NCBI GenBank assembly: GCA_947503005.1
Contig: CANNCA010000002.1
Location: 124,001-188,000, forward strand
Length of the DNA: 64,000 nt
Reading direction: 5' to 3'
DNA from: an uncultured Flavobacteriaceae bacterium
GTDB taxonomy: Bacteria > Bacteroidota > Bacteroidia > Flavobacteriales > Flavobacteriaceae
Under the pieces are notes generated by a model. The model made no database searches and was not told where the DNA came from. It saw only the letters and a list, made by a program, of their open reading frames with translations. Below are positions 33,522 through 42,241 of the stretch, piece by piece; the first letter of the stretch is position 1; every line of letters starts with the position of its first letter. The position numbers and the translations under genes are program-made.

Positions 33522-34100
33522 ATGATTACCAACACCACAAGACGTTTTTGGTATGCGCTCTTAATGTCATTGGCATTTTTAGTCCGCAACCGTAGTTTGA
33601 GAAAATGGTTTTGGGTTCCCTTGGTGCTTGTTGGTCTGGGATTCTTATTGCCTCAGCATATGATTATTCCCGTAAAGGATGCAACCACTAAAAGCTGGAG
33701 TGAAAAATCTTTTTGGGCTTATCCATGGGGAACTTCCATTACGCATAAAGGCATCGATATTTTTGCACCAAGAGGAACAGATGTTATTGCCGCAACTAAT
33801 GGTATTGTTGTGTATACCTATGAAGGTGGAAAAGGAGGGAAGTCCGTTATGGTTTTAGGACCTAAATGGCGTTTTCACTACTATGCACATTTAGATGAGA
33901 TAAAAACTTTTGTTTTCAAACCATTAAAAAGAGGTGCTGTTCTTGGAACGGTAGGGGATACGGGAAACGCCAAGGGTAAGCCAGCGCATTTACATTATGC
34001 GATTACAACACCTTTTCCGTACCCGAAGCTTTATGATGATGTTTCGGTTCAGGGTTGGAAACGTATGTTTTATTTGAACCCGGATATTTGGCTACGGTGA
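33522..34100 (+). CDS. M23-family peptidase, membrane-anchored
   Basis: The 192-residue protein has an N-terminal membrane anchor (about residues 27-45, WFWVPLVLVGLGFLLP) and a LytM/M23 zinc-peptidase domain. The metal site is visible as HKGIDIFAPRGTDV (H-x3-D) and PAHLHYAI (H-x-H), with the central YYAHLDEI. Such domains cut peptidoglycan cross-bridges or act as regulators of cell-wall amidases. The domain is compact and close to the anchor, so it likely works near the outer face of the inner membrane. It is followed by a small gene of unknown function, 25 bases away. Confidence 0.9.
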   Translation: MITNTTRRFWYALLMSLAFLVRNRSLRKWFWVPLVLVGLGFLLPQHMIIPVKDATTKSWSEKSFWAYPWGTSITHKGIDIFAPRGTDVIAATNGIVVYTYEGGKGGKSVMVLGPKWRFHYYAHLDEIKTFVFKPLKRGAVLGTVGDTGNAKGKPAHLHYAITTPFPYPKLYDDVSVQGWKRMFYLNPDIWLR

Positions 34101-34125
34101 TTTAATCGATAAATTCATTTGGAGT

Positions 34126-34416
34126 ATGAACTATACAGAATTTAAAGCAACTTTAAAAAATAATGAACCTCCGAATGATTATTCCGATGCTTTAGTAGCA
34201 CTTTGGTACGATGCGCAAGGAAATTGGCATTCGGCACATGAACTTGTTGACGGAAAAAGTGATTCTAATTCAAAATGGATTCACGCGTACCTACACCGAA
34301 AAGAAGGCGACGATTGGAATGCGGGCTATTGGTATCGCCAAGCAGGAAAGCCTTTTTCCAAATTGACTTTAGAGGAGGAACATCGAGAACTAGTGGAGTT
34401 TATGCTGAATCAATAG
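34126..34416 (+). CDS. Small conserved hypothetical protein
   Basis: The 96-residue protein is soluble and acidic. It has notable aromatic patterns: LVALWYDAQGNWHSAHELVDG (residues about 24-44), KWIHAYLHRKEGDDWNAGYWYRQAGKP (about 50-76), then LEEEHRELVEFML. The repeated W and H residues recall a widespread family of uncharacterised proteins in Bacteroidota and Proteobacteria, which I recognise only as conserved hypothetical. It follows the M23 gene at 25 bases and overlaps the end of the NIPSNAP gene by 7 bases (convergent). No function can be given. Confidence 0.8.
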   Translation: MNYTEFKATLKNNEPPNDYSDALVALWYDAQGNWHSAHELVDGKSDSNSKWIHAYLHRKEGDDWNAGYWYRQAGKPFSKLTLEEEHRELVEFMLNQ

Positions 34417-35183
34417 TCCGAATAATCGGTTGGATACAGAAATGTTTGAATATTACTTGAAACTGTATTTTGATACTTGGGTAATACTTTTAGTTTGGCC
34501 CATACAGGAGAATCTACAAAATTCTTCCAATTGGCGTCACGGGCCTCTTGGTTGGCGTGAGTGGTCATGTACATCAAGTTGGGCATTTGACCGCCGGATA
34601 GTACTTCCGCGTAGAAAACTGCGTTGAAACCTAAGTCATCAAACAGTTTTACCTCCCCACCTGCATTGAACATATCCACTTTTTTCTTGTACAGTTCTTC
34701 AGTAGCAGATTCGTAACTACGTAATTCGTAGATCCGGTCTTTACGAGGGCCATCAAGTTTAGTGGCCATCATTTTGGGCATGTCGACAAAAGCTTTCATC
34801 AAAATGGATTCGATTCGCTCGTAAGGTGCCTTGTCATAAGCAGCGTTTAGGTATGCTTTTCCATTTTCTAGATGGGCTTCATCGGCCATTAACGCATCAT
34901 CTAACAATGCAAATTGAACAACAGAATTAAAAGGAATTAAAACATAGGTCTTTTTGGGTGTGACAGAATCCGTAGGTCTTGACTTAAAAACGCCGATGGG
35001 ACCAATATCCAATTTCTTCAAAGCCGGAATAAAAGCATCCTTCAAATAGGCATCTGTAGTGGCCATTTGGGCATCCGTATCAAAAGAATAGATTTTAAGC
35101 TGGTAATATTCCCGTGCCTGGGAAAAGGAGTTCGTAACCACTAAGAGAAGAAAAAGACAAAAAAAACGATTGATAGTATACAT
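34410..35183 (-). CDS. NIPSNAP-family exported protein
   Basis: The 257-residue product has a signal peptide (MYTINRFFCLFLLLVVTNSFSQ). The remainder contains two NIPSNAP-type ferredoxin-like halves: YYQLKIYSFDTDAQMATTDAYLKDAFIPAL near residues 26-56, and IYELRSYESATEELYKKKVDMF near 147-168 with YMTTHANQEARDANWKNFV after it. The ELR-Y-S start and W-x-x-F end of the second half are the family signature. In bacteria such proteins are periplasmic and of unknown activity. The next minus-strand gene, a GNAT, lies 15 bases upstream of its start. Confidence 0.9.
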   Translation of the reverse strand: MYTINRFFCLFLLLVVTNSFSQAREYYQLKIYSFDTDAQMATTDAYLKDAFIPALKKLDIGPIGVFKSRPTDSVTPKKTYVLIPFNSVVQFALLDDALMADEAHLENGKAYLNAAYDKAPYERIESILMKAFVDMPKMMATKLDGPRKDRIYELRSYESATEELYKKKVDMFNAGGEVKLFDDLGFNAVFYAEVLSGGQMPNLMYMTTHANQEARDANWKNFVDSPVWAKLKVLPKYQNTVSSNIQTFLYPTDYSDY

Positions 35184-35198
35184 GTTCTCGAATTTAGT

Positions 35199-35654
35199 TT
35201 AGAAAGATACATTTTTTTTAAAGCAAACACTGTTTTCTATCCCGATATACTGTCCATAATTGGGTGTTCTTTCATAACCATTTTTTTGGTAGAGCGCGAT
35301 TGCTTCGGGTTGTCTTTTTCCAGTTTCAAGAACGCAATGGGTATAATTCAGTTCTGCAGCCCACTTTTCAAGCTCTTGTAGAATTTTTGTGGCAATACCC
35401 TTTCCTCTTGCTTCCGGCGGCACGTACATGCGCTTTACTTCCATACAATTTGTATCATGTTCTTTTATGGCCCCGCATCCTAAGGGATTTCCGTTTAAAT
35501 AGGCAACAACGGTATGGTTCAAATTGTCAATGCTATTGAATTGATTATAAAATGCATGGTCTTCACCATCACGCTCTCCTAAATCGGCGTCAAGTTTTGC
35601 AACAAGCTGTATGAAATCGTTGTTTTTAGAATTGGTTCTGATTAATCGTAGCAT
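35199..35654 (-). CDS. GNAT-family N-acetyltransferase
   Basis: The 151-residue protein has the GNAT fold: beta-strand 4 with CMEVKRMYVPPEARGKGIATKILQELEKWA, in which the pyrophosphate-binding loop is R-G-K-G-I-A (Q/R-x-x-G-x-G/A), and the C-terminal NYTHCVLETGKRQPEAIALYQKNGYE with its conserved YQKNGY. It transfers an acetyl group from acetyl-CoA to an amine; the substrate is unknown. It is sandwiched between the NIPSNAP and metallophosphatase genes, with gaps of 15 and 11 bases, so the minus-strand genes from 37353 to 34410 form one operon. Confidence 0.92.
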   Translation of the reverse strand: MLRLIRTNSKNNDFIQLVAKLDADLGERDGEDHAFYNQFNSIDNLNHTVVAYLNGNPLGCGAIKEHDTNCMEVKRMYVPPEARGKGIATKILQELEKWAAELNYTHCVLETGKRQPEAIALYQKNGYERTPNYGQYIGIENSVCFKKNVSF

Positions 35655-35665
35655 TGAAAAGTGTT

Positions 35666-36577
35666 TTAAACTTTTATAGATACCCCATTTGCACTAAGAT
35701 TATTCAGGTCGTCAAAATAAAAATCAATACGACCTAAATTAATTCCGTAGCAGCCTACTTGATTGACTAGTATGTTCTTGTCGGTTTTATTTTTCACTAT
35801 GGTTGGTTTGTCCAGAAATGTATGGGTGTGTCCACCGATAATCAAATCGGTATACTCAGTTTTCTGCGCTAACATAAGATCATTCGGTTTGTCTTTATTT
35901 TCATAGTCGTAGCCTAAATGGGAAAGGCAGATGACCAAATCACATTTTTCGTAAACCTTGAGTGCTTTTTCGGCGTCTTGGGCCAGGGCATATGGGTACA
36001 TATACCGAGTTTCTTTGAACAAGGCTTTGTTGACGAGTCCGTTCAATTCGATTCCGATGCCATACACTCCAACTTTGAGTCCATCGACCTTAAAGATTTT
36101 GTGTTTTTTTACGTGCCCATCAAGTACCGTGTTCTTAAAATCATAGTTTGCACTTAACAAATCAAATTTTGCATGGGGTAGTTGAGCGTAAAGGCCATCG
36201 ATACCATTATCGAAATCATGATTGCCAATGGTTGCTGCGTCATAGTTCAGCATACTCATCAATTTGAATTCCAATTCACCTCCATAAAAATTGAAGTAGG
36301 GGGTGCCCTGAAAATAGTCGCCGGCATCTAAAAGCAAGGTGTTCGGGTTTTCTTTTCTAATCGAATCGACCAACGCAGCTCGTCTTGAAAGTCCACCTAA
36401 ATTTGGATACAGCGAGTGATCTTTAGGAAAGGCATCAATATGACTGTGGACATCATTGGTATGCAGAATAGTGACGTGTTTTTGGTTCAAACTTGAACAT
36501 GAGCCGATTGAGATTCCGCCTATGCCGGTTAGTGCCGTCGCCGCTGCCGTATTTTTTAGAAATGCTCTTCTTTTCAT
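35666..36577 (-). CDS. Metallophosphatase half of a split 5'-nucleotidase
   Basis: The 303-residue protein has a twin-arginine-type start (MKRRAFLKNTAAATALTGIGG) with a Cys that could be lipidated (SIGSC, Cys27). The calcineurin-like metal site is complete: ILHTNDVHSHIDAF (D-x-H), LLDAGDYFQG (GDxxQG), TIGNHDFDNG (GNHD/E) and GGHTHTFL (GHxH). This is the N-terminal catalytic half of UshA-type 5'-nucleotidases. The C-terminal substrate-binding half is encoded separately just upstream (36589-37353), with 11 bases between them. Together they should hydrolyse nucleotides in the periplasm. Confidence 0.92.
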   Translation of the reverse strand: MKRRAFLKNTAAATALTGIGGISIGSCSSLNQKHVTILHTNDVHSHIDAFPKDHSLYPNLGGLSRRAALVDSIRKENPNTLLLDAGDYFQGTPYFNFYGGELEFKLMSMLNYDAATIGNHDFDNGIDGLYAQLPHAKFDLLSANYDFKNTVLDGHVKKHKIFKVDGLKVGVYGIGIELNGLVNKALFKETRYMYPYALAQDAEKALKVYEKCDLVICLSHLGYDYENKDKPNDLMLAQKTEYTDLIIGGHTHTFLDKPTIVKNKTDKNILVNQVGCYGINLGRIDFYFDDLNNLSANGVSIKV

Positions 36578-36588
36578 GAACTATGTAA

Positions 36589-37353
36589 TTATTTCAACTT
36601 TACAAAACGGTCATCAACCGAGGCAGTAAGGGTATCAACTTTCTTAAAATAGTCAATCATGGCATTTCGTATGAGATAGTTGATATCTGTGACCGAAAGT
36701 GCATCCTTAAAGAAAACCATATTATCTCCACCTGAAACTAAATAATCCGATGTACCCACATAATAATTTCGATTCAAGTCAAGTAGCTTTCCCTGAATCT
36801 TAATGGATTTTGGATTCCCTGTAGGCGTAAGTGTGATTTGCATTCCCGCAATAGGATGAGCTCTCCCTGATTTTATGAGGAAATCGACAAGCTCAACTAT
36901 AGCGCTTCCGGCCAACTCGACCACGGCAATTGAATTTTCAAAGGGCATCACCTCATAAGCCGTTTGCGCGGAGACGTTACCTTTAGATATGATAGACCTT
37001 ATGCCACCATGGTTCAATAAAACAAAATCAATCTCATTGCCGGTCCGTGTTTTGAAAATAGGGCTAGCCTCGGATAAAATGATGTCGGCCATAAGATTTC
37101 CAGCCGAGGTATTGTACTTGCCATCATCTTTGGTAATCATTTTAGGAGCATACGTCAAGGTACTATCAAGCACTTCCTGAACCCGTTTTCGATAAGGCGC
37201 AACAAAAGAGTCGATGGAATCGACCTGCGCCAAATCAGTATCAATCCGAATCTGTTTTGCCTCAATTTCCGAAACGCCAACGGCCCCTTGCTTGCACGCT
37301 ACTAAAAACAATATTGTTATAAATATAACAAAATGTTGTATTTTTAAATCCAT
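36589..37353 (-). CDS. 5'-nucleotidase C-terminal domain lipoprotein
   Basis: I chose ATG at 37353 (254 residues), where MDLKIQHFVIFITILFLVAC is a lipobox signal; the longer frame upstream is not typical coding sequence and contains the promoter region. The mature part is the C-terminal domain of UshA-type 5'-nucleotidases: TSAGNLMADIILSEA, DFVLLNHGGIRS, the NGGxR-like motif, TAYEVMPFENSIAVVEL and YYVGTSDYLVSGGDNM. It binds the nucleoside, while the partner gene supplies the metals. As separate polypeptides they must assemble as a heterodimer or by membrane proximity. Confidence 0.92.
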   Translation of the reverse strand: MDLKIQHFVIFITILFLVACKQGAVGVSEIEAKQIRIDTDLAQVDSIDSFVAPYRKRVQEVLDSTLTYAPKMITKDDGKYNTSAGNLMADIILSEASPIFKTRTGNEIDFVLLNHGGIRSIISKGNVSAQTAYEVMPFENSIAVVELAGSAIVELVDFLIKSGRAHPIAGMQITLTPTGNPKSIKIQGKLLDLNRNYYVGTSDYLVSGGDNMVFFKDALSVTDINYLIRNAMIDYFKKVDTLTASVDDRFVKLK

Positions 37354-37393
37354 AATTGGTTCTATCTTGCATCTATATTTTGAACGGAGAATC

Positions 37394-37415
37394 TTTACAT
37401 TTGTGTAAATGTAAA
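37394..37415. promoter_or_regulatory. Perfect palindrome in the divergent promoter of DUF6913-dapA and 5'-nucleotidase
   Basis: TTTACATTT (37394-37402) and AAATGTAAA (37407-37415) are exact inverted arms around GTGT. The left arm contains TACATTTG at 37396-37403, a perfect TAnnTTTG -7 element for the plus strand, 17 bases upstream of the ATG at 37421; the opposite strand has TACATTTA. No TTG is 17-23 bases upstream on the plus strand. The layout fits an operator for a dimeric repressor covering the promoter. Confidence 0.6.
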
Positions 37416-37420
37416 AATAC

Positions 37421-37954
37421 ATGTTTAAGGGAATAAAAGATAAATTTAAGTACAAATCAGGACTTAAATTTTTAAGGGAGGAATTAAAAAAACCGTTTCC
37501 CGAAGTAAAGAGGAGCAAGGGTATTACCTCCATTGCTTGTTTGGTAGATTTGGATAATTTTGAGAACGCCAGTCTATTTTATGAATTTGTGGAGGAATTT
37601 TCATTGCGACCAAATGCGGTCAAAATAATTGGGTATAAGAATTATTACGACAAGAATTCACCCTATTCCACACCTGTCTTTTCAGATAAGGATTTGGGTT
37701 GGAACGGAGCGATTGAAAATAGTTATGTGCTTGAATTTTTAAGTAGGGAATACGATATGCTGGTCAACTATTACACGGAGGAAAACTTGCTATTACAGTT
37801 GATGAGTGTTAAAACAAGAGCACGAATAAGGGTCGGGTTCGTAGAAGTTGATGAACAATATAATGATTTGATTCTGAACTCCCCGATGAAGGACTTTAAA
37901 ACGTTTAAACAGGAGCTCAAGAAGTATTTAAGGGTTCTTAACGAAATAAAATGA
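37421..37954 (+). CDS. DUF6913 family protein
   Basis: The 177-residue protein is soluble with a mixed alpha/beta pattern: [20 protein letters not shown] at the N-terminus, the strand-turn [43 protein letters not shown] in the middle and [17 protein letters not shown] at the end. This is the uncharacterised flavobacterial DUF6913 family. Its stop codon overlaps the start of dapA (ATGA), so the two are co-translated. The position beside dapA is conserved in flavobacteria to my knowledge, but no function is shown. Confidence 0.85.
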   Translation: MFKGIKDKFKYKSGLKFLREELKKPFPEVKRSKGITSIACLVDLDNFENASLFYEFVEEFSLRPNAVKIIGYKNYYDKNSPYSTPVFSDKDLGWNGAIENSYVLEFLSREYDMLVNYYTEENLLLQLMSVKTRARIRVGFVEVDEQYNDLILNSPMKDFKTFKQELKKYLRVLNEIK

Positions 37955-38844
37955 TGGAAAGATTGATGGGTACAGGTGTTGCTTTGGTTACACCATTCAA
38001 TACTGATTTTTCGATTGATACAGAGGCACTTTCGCGCATCGTAGACTATTGTATCGATGGCGGGGTCGATTATCTTGTTGTATTGGGTACTACGGGTGAA
38101 TCCGTTACACTGAACAAAGCGGAGAAACAGCTGGTCATGGAGACTGTAGTGAAAGCCAATGCAGGAAGATTACCCCTAGTTTTAGGCATTGGCGGTAATA
38201 GTACGTATCGTGTGGCACACGAGGTTCAGTCTTTTCAGTCCGATGATTTTGAAGCGATTCTATCAGTATCTCCATATTACAATAAACCAACTCAGGAAGG
38301 TATTTACCAACATTTCAAAGCCCTATCGGAAGTTGCTACCAAACCCATTATTTTGTACAATGTTCCTGGTAGAACTGGCAGCAATATGCTACCGGAAACT
38401 GTTTTACGTTTAGCGAACGACTTCGACAATATTGTGGGAATAAAGGAAGCGATTGGTGACATGCAACAGGTAAAGCAACTCATAAATAACAAACCTTCAG
38501 ATTTTCATGTTGTATCTGGTGACGACATCACAGCTTTGGAAACGGTATTGGCCGGTGGGTCGGGCGTAATCTCTGTTCTAGGACAAGGACTTCCCACTGA
38601 ATTTTCACGAATGATCCGTGCTGGATTAAAAGGGGACAAGACTACCGCTCAAGAATTACATAACCGAATGAGTGAAGGAATGAACTTGATTTTTGAAGAA
38701 GGTAATCCCGCAGGTATCAAATCGATTTTTGAAACACTTGGCCTATCTTCTGCCGTCGTGCGATTACCACTGGTAGAGGCCACCGAAAACCTCAAGAAAA
38801 GAATAGCGACTTTTGTAAAGCCTTTCTTTGAAGTAACTGCGTAG
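37951..38844 (+). CDS. dapA: 4-hydroxy-tetrahydrodipicolinate synthase
   Basis: The 297-residue enzyme condenses pyruvate with aspartate semialdehyde, the first committed step to lysine and diaminopimelate for the cell wall. The TIM-barrel signatures are clear: [11 protein letters not shown] at the N-terminus, [12 protein letters not shown] (pyruvate binding), [18 protein letters not shown], Tyr136 in [10 protein letters not shown] and the Schiff-base Lys165 in VGIKEAIGD. The length is normal. It overlaps the DUF6913 gene and is followed by a 121-base gap with the bamD promoter. Confidence 0.98.
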   Translation: MMERLMGTGVALVTPFNTDFSIDTEALSRIVDYCIDGGVDYLVVLGTTGESVTLNKAEKQLVMETVVKANAGRLPLVLGIGGNSTYRVAHEVQSFQSDDFEAILSVSPYYNKPTQEGIYQHFKALSEVATKPIILYNVPGRTGSNMLPETVLRLANDFDNIVGIKEAIGDMQQVKQLINNKPSDFHVVSGDDITALETVLAGGSGVISVLGQGLPTEFSRMIRAGLKGDKTTAQELHNRMSEGMNLIFEEGNPAGIKSIFETLGLSSAVVRLPLVEATENLKKRIATFVKPFFEVTA

Positions 38845-38882
38845 CATTGCTTTTGTAGTACGTTAAATCTTAGCTAAATAAG

Positions 38883-38913
38883 TTGGCGGACCCTTTTCAT
38901 AGGGTTACTTTTG
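38883..38913 (+). promoter_or_regulatory. Promoter of the bamD operon
   Basis: TTG at 38883-38885 and TACTTTTG at 38906-38913 (perfect TAnnTTTG) are separated by 20 bases, the ideal spacing for the main Bacteroidota sigma factor. The predicted transcription start gives a leader of about 45 bases. A second TAATTTTG at 38954-38961, only 4 bases before the ATG, has no matching -33 element. Confidence 0.65.
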
Positions 38914-38965
38914 AGATGGCTTAAAAATGTTTTTTATATCCGCCGTTTATCCGTAATTTTGCAAA

Positions 38966-39808
38966 ATGTTTTTTAGAATACGACTACTTCTACCGATACT
39001 GGTTTTTTTTGTTTTGCTATCCTCTTGTAACGAGTATCAAAAGGTACTAAAGAATACGGATATCAAGGCAAAGTACGATTTGGCTCAAAAATATTATGAA
39101 GCCGAGGATTACAAACGCTCGAATCGGCTGTTTGAACAAATTGCCCCAAAATATGTAGGTAAGCCCCAAGGGGAGCGCGTCATGTTCTTTTTGTCCGACA
39201 CTTATTTTCAGCGAAAGGATTACAATATGGCAGGGTACCAATTTGAACGTTTTATCAAATCCTATCCAAAAAGTGATAAAGTTCCTGAGGCGGCATTCTT
39301 TGGCGCTAAAAGTTACTATGAATTATCGCCAGAATATTCGCTAGATCAAACAGATACAGATAAGGCGCTTGTAAAGCTACAGGGTTTTATCAATACCTAT
39401 CCTGAATCGGAATACTTCAATGAGGCCAATGCAATGGCTAAAGAGTTGACCACAAAAAAGGAGCGTAAAGCATTCGAAATTGCTAAGCAATTTAATAAGT
39501 TAGGTGAGTTCAATTATGACCTTTTGAAATCTGCAGTTGCCGCGGTCGATAATTTCGTATCTGATTTTCCAGGTTCCATTTATCGGGAAGAGGCATTTTT
39601 TGTGAAGCTAGAGGCCACGACAAATTTGGCAATGAACAGTTTCGAAGTATTCAAGAAAGAAAGATTGAACACTGCTAAAGAGGCATACAATACCTTTAAA
39701 AAACAATACCCTGAATCTGAATTTGATAAGAAGGCAGCAGACCTATTGAAGAAAATCGACAGAGAATTAGAAAATTATACTGAGGCAGCCCCTCAAGAAA
39801 CAAAATAA
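38966..39808 (+). CDS. bamD: Outer-membrane assembly lipoprotein BamD
   Basis: The 280-residue lipoprotein has a signal peptide with the lipobox VLLSSC (Cys21). It then shows five TPR-like helical repeats characteristic of BamD/YfiO: YDLAQKYYEAEDYKRSNRLFEQIAPKY, FFLSDTYFQRKDYNMAGYQFERFIKSYP, AAFFGAKSYYEL with a linker, KLQGFINTYPESEYFNEANAM and NTFKKQYPESEFDKKAADLL. It is part of the BAM complex that inserts beta-barrel proteins in the outer membrane. It is the first gene of the bamD-rpoZ-coaBC cluster conserved in this phylum. Confidence 0.95.
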   Translation: MFFRIRLLLPILVFFVLLSSCNEYQKVLKNTDIKAKYDLAQKYYEAEDYKRSNRLFEQIAPKYVGKPQGERVMFFLSDTYFQRKDYNMAGYQFERFIKSYPKSDKVPEAAFFGAKSYYELSPEYSLDQTDTDKALVKLQGFINTYPESEYFNEANAMAKELTTKKERKAFEIAKQFNKLGEFNYDLLKSAVAAVDNFVSDFPGSIYREEAFFVKLEATTNLAMNSFEVFKKERLNTAKEAYNTFKKQYPESEFDKKAADLLKKIDRELENYTEAAPQETK

Positions 39809-39819
39809 ATACAGTCATT

Positions 39820-40152
39820 ATGAACATGAACGACCTTAAGAATTCAAAAGCTCCTGTTTCTACTAAGACCATTAACAGAAATGAATTTGATGCTCCAACT
39901 GAGAATATCTACGAAGCAATTTCGATTGCTTCAAAAAGAGCGATTCAGATAAATTCTGAAATCAAGAAAGAACTTTTGGAGAAATTGGAAGAATTCGCAA
40001 CCTACAGTGATAGTTTAGAAGAGGTTTTCGAAAACAAGGAGCAAATCGAAGTTTCCAAGTTTTACGAGAAATTGCCCAAACCACACGCTTTGGCAGTTGA
40101 AGAGTGGTTGACCGATAAGATTTACTATCGCAATACTGAGAAAGACGCATAG
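39820..40152 (+). CDS. rpoZ: RNA polymerase omega subunit (Bacteroidota type)
   Basis: The 110-residue protein is the flavobacterial omega subunit: STKTINRNEFDAPTENIYEAISIASKRAIQINSEIKKEL (read in two parts), with the IYEAISIASKRA-QI helix typical of RpoZ, followed by a C-terminal extension with KPHALAVEEWLTDKIYY. It binds the beta' subunit and helps assembly of RNA polymerase. Its place between bamD and coaBC is the standard Bacteroidota location. The intergenic gaps are 11 and 3 bases, so all are co-transcribed. Confidence 0.9.
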   Translation: MNMNDLKNSKAPVSTKTINRNEFDAPTENIYEAISIASKRAIQINSEIKKELLEKLEEFATYSDSLEEVFENKEQIEVSKFYEKLPKPHALAVEEWLTDKIYYRNTEKDA

Positions 40153-40155
40153 GCA

Positions 40156-41361
40156 ATGTTAAGCGGCAAAAATGTTCTTTTAGGTATTACCGGAGGAATC
40201 GCTGCTTACAAAACTACCTTTCTCGTACGATTATTGATAAAAGCTGGCGCGAACGTTAAAGTCATTTTAACGGAAAGTGCCAGCTCTTTTGTTTCTCCAC
40301 TCACATTAGCAACACTTTCAAAGAATCCGGTGCTTTCTTCATTTATCAAGGAAGAAGTAAACTCAATCGACTGGAACAACCATGTCGAACTAGGTCTGTG
40401 GGCAGATTTAATGCTGATCGCACCCGCCACTGCGAACACCTTGTCGAAAATGGCGAATGGCACATGTGATAACTTGTTGTTGGCAAGCTATCTTTCAGCA
40501 AAATGCCCTGTATTTTTTGCACCGGCGATGGATTTGGATATGTACAAGCATCCTTCCACAAAAACCTCTTTTGAGAAATTACAATCTTTTGGGAATGTAA
40601 TGATTCCCGCAACTTCTGGTGAATTGGCAAGTGGATTGCATGGCGAAGGTAGAATGGCAGAACCGGAAGACATTCTAAAGTTTATTACCACGCACTTATC
40701 CGAAGGCCTTCCGCTAAGTGGTAAAAAGGTGCTAATTACGGCTGGGCCAACCTATGAAGCCATAGATCCCGTGCGCTTCATTGGCAATCATTCTTCAGGA
40801 ATGATGGGCTACGAGTTAGCAAAATCGGCGGCTGACCTGGGTGCGAAGGTTTTTCTGATTTCCGGACCTTCCTCCTTAGTAATGGAGCACGATAATGTAA
40901 AGTTGATTCGAGTAGTTTCAGCCGCTGAGATGTACGAAAAAGCCCATGCATTTTATGATGAGGTAGATATAGCGATTGCCGCCGCTGCTGTTGCAGACTA
41001 CAGGCCCAAAACCGTTGCTGACCAGAAAATTAAAAAATCTTCTGATGATTTGTCCCTAGAGTTGATTAAGAATAAAGATATTCTTTTATCCCTCGGAGAA
41101 AAAAAGACGAAACAATTTCTTGTCGGCTTTGCGTTAGAGACCGAAAATGAGGTAGAAAACGCCAAAGGAAAGCTTAAAAGAAAGAATTTAGACGCCATTA
41201 TATTGAACTCTTTGAACGACAAGGGCGCAGGTTTTGGAAAGGGCACTAATAAAATCACCTTCATAGATAAGAATTCATCCATAAAAACGTTTGAATTAAA
41301 AACCAAGGCGGCCGTTGCTGCCGATATTTTATCCGAAATCATTTATAGAATCAATGCGTAG
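40156..41361 (+). CDS. coaBC: Bifunctional phosphopantothenoylcysteine decarboxylase/synthetase
   Basis: The 401-residue enzyme makes 4'-phosphopantetheine, a coenzyme A precursor. The N-terminal CoaC half binds FMN: LLGITGGIAAYKTTFLVRLL, active-site His in WNNHVELGLWAD, LMLIAPATANTLSKMANG and PAMDLDMYKHP. The CoaB half follows: KVLITAGPTYEAIDPVRFIGNHSSG (nucleotide-binding), AAAVADYRPK, KIKKSSDDLSLELIKNKDIL with the key Lys, and a NAxx-like ILNSLNDKGAGFG. Length and order are normal. The stop overlaps the start of the next gene by 8 bases. Confidence 0.97.
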   Translation: MLSGKNVLLGITGGIAAYKTTFLVRLLIKAGANVKVILTESASSFVSPLTLATLSKNPVLSSFIKEEVNSIDWNNHVELGLWADLMLIAPATANTLSKMANGTCDNLLLASYLSAKCPVFFAPAMDLDMYKHPSTKTSFEKLQSFGNVMIPATSGELASGLHGEGRMAEPEDILKFITTHLSEGLPLSGKKVLITAGPTYEAIDPVRFIGNHSSGMMGYELAKSAADLGAKVFLISGPSSLVMEHDNVKLIRVVSAAEMYEKAHAFYDEVDIAIAAAAVADYRPKTVADQKIKKSSDDLSLELIKNKDILLSLGEKKTKQFLVGFALETENEVENAKGKLKRKNLDAIILNSLNDKGAGFGKGTNKITFIDKNSSIKTFELKTKAAVAADILSEIIYRINA

Positions 41362-42241
41362 TCTTGTTCTAATCTTTATTTTTTTTACTGGTACCTTCGC
41401 TTTATGCGCTCAAGAATTGAATTGTACGATTACGGTGAATTCCGATCAGTTGTCACAAGGGGACCTGCCCATTTTTAAAACGCTGGAACGTTCATTAAAT
41501 GATTTTGTCAATAAAAGTAAATGGAGCAATCGCGTTTACAAAGAGAACGAACGTGTAAACGCACAAATGTTCATAACGATTACGAAGTACGAGTCCAATC
41601 GATTTGAGGGTAACATTCAGATTCAGTCTTCTAGACCGGTTTACAATACGTCTTACGAGACTTCGGTATTCAATTATAAAGACAATGCCTTGACCTTTGA
41701 GTACATCGAGTTTCAACCTTTGGTATTCAATGAGAACGTATACGAGTCTAATTTGGTCGGCGTAATTGCCTACTACATAAATATTATGTTAGGTATGGAT
41801 GCCGATACGTTTTCTTTGGAAGGCGGTACCGAACATTACCGGATGGCACAACAAATCACCACCCAAGCCCAAGGAACCAATTACAAAGGTTGGGATGCTA
41901 CCGAGAACCGCAGTCGTTTTGTGCTCATCGATGATTTAATGTCGAATACTTATCGCGAGTACCGCGTTGCCATGTACAACTACCATCGCAAGGGCTTGGA
42001 TATTTTAAGCGACAACAATAGTACTGGAAAACAGGTTATCGCTGGTACAATGAAGTTGTTTGAAACCATGCAGAAACGAAGACCCAATGCTTTTTTAACA
42101 CAGACTTTTTTTGATGCTAAGAACGAAGAAATTCGAAATATTTTTTCCGATGGCCCTAAAGTCGACATTGTTAAGTTGAAGGAAACACTTAATCGCGTTG
42201 CACCATATTATTCCAGTACTTGGAATGATATAAAGTATTGA
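41354..42241 (+). CDS. DUF4835 family protein (PorD-like envelope protein)
   Basis: I chose ATG at 41354, overlapping the coaBC stop by 8 bases; it gives the signal peptide MRSLVLIFIFFTGTFALCAQ and 295 residues. The mature part has the family start ELNCTITVNSDQL, then KTLERSLNDFVNKSKWSN, NIQIQSSRPVYNTSYETSVFNYKD, ADTFSLEGGTEHYRMAQQI and GWDATENRSRFVLIDDLMSNTYREYR. This is DUF4835, always beside coaBC and recN in Bacteroidota; some databases list the family as type IX secretion protein PorD, which I cannot verify. It is a periplasmic or outer-membrane-associated protein. Confidence 0.9.
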   Translation: MRSLVLIFIFFTGTFALCAQELNCTITVNSDQLSQGDLPIFKTLERSLNDFVNKSKWSNRVYKENERVNAQMFITITKYESNRFEGNIQIQSSRPVYNTSYETSVFNYKDNALTFEYIEFQPLVFNENVYESNLVGVIAYYINIMLGMDADTFSLEGGTEHYRMAQQITTQAQGTNYKGWDATENRSRFVLIDDLMSNTYREYRVAMYNYHRKGLDILSDNNSTGKQVIAGTMKLFETMQKRRPNAFLTQTFFDAKNEEIRNIFSDGPKVDIVKLKETLNRVAPYYSSTWNDIKY

